This document shows positions 23,435 to 27,349 of a stretch of 27,349 nucleotides of DNA, one piece after another. The notes below the pieces were generated by a model. The model made no database searches and was not told where the DNA came from. It saw nothing but the letters and a program-made list of their open reading frames with translations. The stretch's first letter is position 1. Every line of letters starts with the position of its first letter. The translations under genes were made by a program, and so were the position numbers. Origin of the DNA: CAZCBN01 sp964496975 (GTDB lineage Bacteria > Planctomycetota > Phycisphaerae > Phycisphaerales > UBA1924); NCBI GenBank assembly GCA_964496975.1, contig CAZCBN010000038.1:1-27349 (forward strand), in the 5' to 3' direction.

Positions 23435-25222
23435 TCAGCGGACGGGCACGGCCGGCTCGAAGTCGAGCACGGCGCGGCTGCCCACGGCGTAGGTGTCGAT
23501 CTCGGCGCCGATGCTGACGACGAAGATGAGCTTGAGCTTCTGGTCGTCGCGCGAGCTGCTGAGGCTCGGCAGCTGGCTCAGGCCGCGGATGGGGTCGCCC
23601 GGGTCGTAGCGGATCTCGGTGAACTCGCGGTCGGAGTAGACGTAGCCGACGGCCTGGTAGACGGCGCCGTTGGTGTCGATGAGCTGCGGCGGCAGGACCT
23701 GGTCCACCGAGCGGGCGACCTTGCCGAGCAGGCTCGCCTTGCTCTCGACGCCCACGTCGAGCTGGGCGATGCGGGTGTCGCTTGTGGTGGCGAAGGCGTC
23801 GACGCGGAGGTTTTTGTCGATGGTGACGCCGCGCTGCTGGAGCGTGGCCGAGGAGAAGCGGCCCGTGCCGCGGACGACCTGGTTGCCCTCGCCCAGCTCA
23901 AGGCCGCCGGCCTGGGTGGACTGGAAGGCGAAGCCGAAGCGGTTGGAGACCTCGAGCCCCGAGTCGGTCGAGGCGCCGCCGGAGGGCTCGCTGCCGCCGC
24001 GCACCTGGACGGCGTCGGACTTGTCGACGTTCTCGATCTTGGCCGAGGTGCCCAGGATGCGGCCCGACTGCACCGAGGCGGTGCGGGCGGAGGCGGTGGG
24101 GAAGTCGGTCAGCTTCACCGCGGCGACGTCCTGCCGCAGGTTGCGGATGACGAGGGCGCGGGGCTGGTAGCCCTGCGGCACGACGAACTCAAAGCCCATG
24201 GCGGTGGTGCTCGCCCCGCCGACGGAGGCGATGAAGACACCCTGGCCGTCAAAGGCCCAGCGGCCGTAGAGCTCGGCGTTCTCGGCGCGGGCCTGGCTGA
24301 TGATGGCGGCGGGGTGCACGGCGTCGGTGATGCTGGGCTGGTCGGTGCGCTCGATGAGCAGCCGGGCCGAGCCGTTGGAGAGGACGACCTGGCCGTTGGA
24401 CTCCTTGGCGCCCGGGCCGAAGGAGACGGCGTAGCCGTAGAGCCGGCCCGTGGCGACGGGCTCGTCGTCGAGCGTGACGTAGCCCTGGCTCGTGCCGTCG
24501 GGCAGGGCGAGCAGGTCCTTCACGGGGGCGCCGTTGGCGGGGCCGACCGTCCAGCCGCCGACGATCGAGTAGTCCCCGGGGCGGAGGGCGTTTCGGCCGC
24601 GGCCCAGGTCGGACGAGCCGCGCAGGGCCCAGCCGGCGAGCTCGAGCTTGGGGTAGTACTCGGCGAGCGGCGTGCCGGTGCGGAAGGTGGACCGGCTGAG
24701 CTGGCCGTAGAGGCCGGCGGCGAGCGTGTCGACGGGCACCCAGAGGCTCGCGGCGCGGACGAGCGAGCCGCCGCCGACGGCGCGGGACTGCGTCACGTCC
24801 ACGGGCTGGAAGCCGTTCTGGCTGGGTGGGAGCCGCGCGAAGCTCTGCGCGATGACGAGGATGCCGATGGTGACGATGCCCGAGACCACGCCGCACAGGC
24901 CGCCGCCGACGTAGTTCACCGCGGCGGTGTTCTTGATGTTGGACGGCACGGCGAGGTCCGACACGATCCGCAGCACGAGCAGCGAGAGGGCGAAGGGCAG
25001 CACCAGCCCCGCGGGCCAGGCGAGCCCCTCCAGCACGGACAGGAACCCCTTGGTCGGCGCGATGCCCAGGATCGCGAACGACACGGTCTCCCACAGGCCG
25101 AACGCGATCGCCCCGGCCGCGACCGTGCACACCATGTGCAGGAACGCGTTGAAGAAGCCCTTCGTCGCCCAGATGTACACGACGGCGAGGAAGGCCCCGA
25201 GGACGAACAGGTTGTAGATCAT
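23435..25222 (-). CDS. CvpA-family membrane protein with large C-terminal domain
   Basis: A 595-residue protein. Residues 1-130 form four hydrophobic segments (MIYNLFVLGAFLAVVYIW, then FLHMVCTVAAGAIAFGLW, LVLPFALSLLVLRIVSDL, and GLCGVVSGIVTIGILVIAQS), with the glycine-rich turn typical of CvpA (colicin V production) proteins. Ordinary CvpA proteins are 160-200 residues; here some 460 residues follow that are beta-rich, without further membrane spans or visible catalytic motifs, probably outside the cytoplasm. The start is ATG at 25220-25222 with GGAG upstream. It follows the GspE-like gene by 117 bases on the same strand, so the two are probably co-transcribed. CvpA family members have been tied to envelope homeostasis and colicin export; the role here is unknown. 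Confidence 0.7.
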   Translation of the reverse strand: MIYNLFVLGAFLAVVYIWATKGFFNAFLHMVCTVAAGAIAFGLWETVSFAILGIAPTKGFLSVLEGLAWPAGLVLPFALSLLVLRIVSDLAVPSNIKNTAAVNYVGGGLCGVVSGIVTIGILVIAQSFARLPPSQNGFQPVDVTQSRAVGGGSLVRAASLWVPVDTLAAGLYGQLSRSTFRTGTPLAEYYPKLELAGWALRGSSDLGRGRNALRPGDYSIVGGWTVGPANGAPVKDLLALPDGTSQGYVTLDDEPVATGRLYGYAVSFGPGAKESNGQVVLSNGSARLLIERTDQPSITDAVHPAAIISQARAENAELYGRWAFDGQGVFIASVGGASTTAMGFEFVVPQGYQPRALVIRNLRQDVAAVKLTDFPTASARTASVQSGRILGTSAKIENVDKSDAVQVRGGSEPSGGASTDSGLEVSNRFGFAFQSTQAGGLELGEGNQVVRGTGRFSSATLQQRGVTIDKNLRVDAFATTSDTRIAQLDVGVESKASLLGKVARSVDQVLPPQLIDTNGAVYQAVGYVYSDREFTEIRYDPGDPIRGLSQLPSLSSSRDDQKLKLIFVVSIGAEIDTYAVGSRAVLDFEPAVPVR

Positions 25223-25339
25223 GGTTCACGACTCCGGGGCGGCGAGGCCGGTGGGTCTGCTCCGGCGGCCTGAATCCTGTCTCGAATGTCCGTCGGTCGG
25301 CGGGGGCCGCGTCGGGTCCGCGGGCCGCGGGGTGGCGCG

Positions 25340-27175
25340 TCAGGTGGAGCTGGGCGCGGGGGCGGCGGGCGCCGCGGGCGGCTTGCCCTGTGGCTTGCTG
25401 GCGGGCTTGGCGGCCGCGGCCGGGGCGGGCGAGGAGGTGATGCGCGTCACCTCTTCGATGCTCGTGGCGCCGTCCACCGCGAGGCGCATCGCCATCTGCG
25501 GGATGCTCGGCAGCTTCTTCTTCCGCAGCTCGGCCTTCAGGGCGTTCCAGTTCTGCTCGGCGATCAGCGTGCGGTCCTCGGCCGAGATGGGGTACACCTC
25601 GAACGCCGCCACCTGCCCGAGATAGCCCGTGCCCTGGCAGACGGGGCAGGTCTCGGGCTTGCTGCGCACCAGGACCTGGCCGCCCTTCTTGAAGAGCTGG
25701 CTCACCTTGCCCTCGGCGCCGATCTTCTTCAGCATCTCGGCGGGCGGCTGGTAGGCCACCTTGCAGTTCTCGCAGAGCCGCCGCATGACGCGCTGCGCCA
25801 CGACGCCGCGCAGGCCCTTGGCCGCCGCCGCCGCGTCGCCCACCGCCTTCACCCACACCTCGATGGCCGCCATCGCCCCGTCGGCCTTCACCGAGACGTA
25901 GATGCGCGTGCGGTCCGTGTCGGCCTTGGCGATCTCCTTCGCCGTCTCCACGTCGGGCAGGTCGGCGACGCCCAGCACGTCGGGGTCGCGACGCAGGATC
26001 GACCGCACCGTGGTCGAGAACTCGGGCCCGTCGGCCGTCGCCTCGTACTTCACGGTCTTGATGCCCTCCATCGAGAGCTGCGGCTCCAGCTCCACCGTCT
26101 GCACGTTGGACGTGTACGCGTCGTGCAGACGCAGCACGCTGTAGAACGTGGTCGTCCGCCCGTTCAGCGGCGGGGCGGCCAGCAGCACGATGCCCGACCC
26201 CTCGCCCAGCGAGACGCCCTTCAGCGCCTCGAACTGCTCGTCGCGAAGGCCCAGGTCGGCCGCCTTGCGGTCCACCGCGGCGTCGGGGTTGATGGCGATC
26301 GTCATCGTCAGCCCGCTCTGCGAGCCGCTCGTCAGCACGCGGAGCTGGCTCGGCACCTCCGAGCGCAGCACGGTGCACTTGCCCTGGAGCCGGCGCCGAC
26401 GGTCGGCCACGTCCAGCCCCGCCGCGGCCTTCCAGAAGTCGATGACGGCGAGCGCCTGCGCCGCGGGGATGGTGCCCGCCGGCTGGAGCAGGCCGTCGAT
26501 CAGGTGCGCCACCGAGTACGCGCCGTCCTTCGCCGGGCGGATCTCGATCTGCGCCGCGCGGTTGTCCGACGCGGTGATGAACAGCTTCTCCGCCTCGGCC
26601 CGCACCTCAAACTCGGGCGTTTCCTTCTTCGGCGGCGGCAGCATCACGCCCATCGCCGTCTTGATGCCGAGCGTGACGGTCCCGGCCGCCTTGGCCTCCT
26701 TCTTCGCCGCCGAGGCGGTTGCGAAGGTGGACATGTCCAGCTTCAGCCGGTGCTTCTCAGGCACCTTCTCGTCCTTGTTCGTGATGAGCACGAACGCCCC
26801 GATGTCCGCCGCCAAAATCAGCAGCATCAACGCGTAGCCGACGAGGAAGCTCCACCACTGCGGCACCGGGATCAGCACGGCCGCGGCGAACGCGGCCACG
26901 CCAGCCACCATGTGCACCGCCGCCCAACGCTCCCGCCCCAGGAAGAACCGCTCGGCGTGCTTGTCGAACACCTTCGACACAAGCCACGCCCAGCCCAGGA
27001 TCGGCGGCAGCAGCAGCAGCGGCTTCCACCACGAGACCAGCACCACCCCCTCCGCCAGCACGGCGGGGAGCAGCCCCGCCCCACCCGGGGGCAACGCACT
27101 ACCAAGGCCCGGCAGCGCCGCGAGATGAAGCGTCGCGAGGCCAAGCGCCGCGAGATCAAGCATGGAATGAAGCAC
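25340..27175 (-). CDS. Membrane-anchored, degenerate GspE/PilB-like ATPase homologue
   Basis: A 611-residue protein. Residues 44-70 and 85-132 are hydrophobic (probably three or four membrane spans), unlike soluble GspE/PilB. Residues 180-570 follow the secretion-ATPase fold, but the motifs are altered. Walker A reads APPLNGRTTT (A334-T343; canonical GPTGSGKTTT) with R340 in place of the lysine. The Asp-box VEDPVE reads VELEPQ (361-366). After the canonical RRDPDV, the Walker B GEIRD reads ADLPD (404-408). The His-box is absent. In contrast, VVAQRVMRRLCENCK and ETCPVCQGTGYLG keep the four-cysteine zinc motif (C468, C471, C510, C513). The tail is Pro/Ala-rich. The start is GTG 27175 because GGAGG lies 9 bases upstream; ATG 27163 is the alternative. 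It is probably a structural pseudo-ATPase or a diverged enzyme. Confidence 0.75.
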   Translation of the reverse strand: MLHSMLDLAALGLATLHLAALPGLGSALPPGGAGLLPAVLAEGVVLVSWWKPLLLLPPILGWAWLVSKVFDKHAERFFLGRERWAAVHMVAGVAAFAAAVLIPVPQWWSFLVGYALMLLILAADIGAFVLITNKDEKVPEKHRLKLDMSTFATASAAKKEAKAAGTVTLGIKTAMGVMLPPPKKETPEFEVRAEAEKLFITASDNRAAQIEIRPAKDGAYSVAHLIDGLLQPAGTIPAAQALAVIDFWKAAAGLDVADRRRRLQGKCTVLRSEVPSQLRVLTSGSQSGLTMTIAINPDAAVDRKAADLGLRDEQFEALKGVSLGEGSGIVLLAAPPLNGRTTTFYSVLRLHDAYTSNVQTVELEPQLSMEGIKTVKYEATADGPEFSTTVRSILRRDPDVLGVADLPDVETAKEIAKADTDRTRIYVSVKADGAMAAIEVWVKAVGDAAAAAKGLRGVVAQRVMRRLCENCKVAYQPPAEMLKKIGAEGKVSQLFKKGGQVLVRSKPETCPVCQGTGYLGQVAAFEVYPISAEDRTLIAEQNWNALKAELRKKKLPSIPQMAMRLAVDGATSIEEVTRITSSPAPAAAAKPASKPQGKPPAAPAAPAPSST

Positions 27176-27303
27176 CGCGGCAAACCTCCGTCTGAGTCAC
27201 CCAACCGAACCCGCCCCGCACCCACCGCCCGTGCCGCGGACGCGGCCTGAACGGGGCCGATAGGGTAGCGACGCACGCCCCCGCCGGCCCCAGGGAACGC
27301 CGC

Positions 27304-27349
27304 CCCGCCCGGCCCGCCCGGGCCGTGCCCGCCCGGCCCGCCCGGGCCG
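27304..27349 (+). repeat. 24-bp direct repeat at the window edge
   Basis: A 22-base block (cccgcccggcccg plus cccgggccg) occurs at 27304-27325 and again, 24 bases on, at 27328-27349, where the window ends, so the array may continue. It lies upstream of the GspE-like gene. The remaining spacer (27176-27303) holds a TACCCT -10-like box on the minus strand at 27262-27267 but no gene. Confidence 0.75.

Noticed and set aside
23213..25273. A 686-codon plus-strand frame opposite the CvpA gene
   Set aside because: The minus-strand frame gives membrane helices and sensible sequence, whereas this one is Gly/Ala/Asp/Val-rich noise.

Overview
The window is about 27 kb of very GC-rich chromosomal DNA from a Gram-negative-type bacterium. 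It is most likely a planctomycete, probably of the Phycisphaerae. The evidence is a Kdo transferase (LPS-type envelope), a PEP-CTERM-like sorting tail of planctomycete type, a CvpA protein with a large extra domain, a highly diverged GspE/PilB-like protein, and intergenic spacers full of short tandem and palindromic repeats. The phylum call is inference from gene content and style; no rRNA is present.

Layout. (1) 1-1929, minus strand: the right end of what looks like an integrated mobile element. It holds a gene cut by the window edge (glycosyltransferase/DUF115-like), possibly a short coupled ORF, a zinc-ribbon protein and a 90-residue ORF whose first codons lie over a plus-strand tRNA 3'-end remnant (candidate attachment site). 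(2) 2049-8343, plus: a three-gene sugar operon encoding an exported GH2 glycosidase, an FAD-dependent oxidoreductase overlapping it by 4 bases, and a sodium:solute symporter. (3) 8433-9779: Kdo transferase (waaA). (4) tRNA-Lys(TTT), then a SNF2-family ATPase and a SWIM zinc-finger protein as a likely two-gene operon. (5) 14866-16184: a mini-ORF containing two mutually exclusive hairpins, a small PEP-CTERM-like protein, a 16-bp tandem array, a near-consensus sigma70-type promoter and about 500 bases without a credible gene. (6) 16185-22348: tRNA-Gln(TTG), then the housekeeping run glmU (uridylyltransferase domain only), prs, rplY, pth, rpsF, ssb, rplI. rpsR, usually between ssb and rplI, is absent. 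(7) 22588-23364: an aquaporin. (8) 23435-27175, minus: a CvpA-domain protein with a large non-membrane region and, upstream of it, a membrane-anchored GspE/PilB-like protein whose Walker A, Walker B, Asp-box and His-box are all degenerate while its C-terminal four-cysteine motif is intact.

How it fits together. The GH2 enzyme would cut a glycoside outside the cytoplasm, the symporter would import the product and the oxidoreductase would oxidise it or a relative. The glmU-rplI run supplies envelope precursor (UDP-GlcNAc), PRPP and translation/replication proteins. The two most unusual items are the degenerate GspE-like/CvpA pair at the right end and the set of strictly phased repeat arrays, each with a different unit, that begin at or near the ends of genes (PEP-CTERM gene, prs, rpsF, ssb, rplI).
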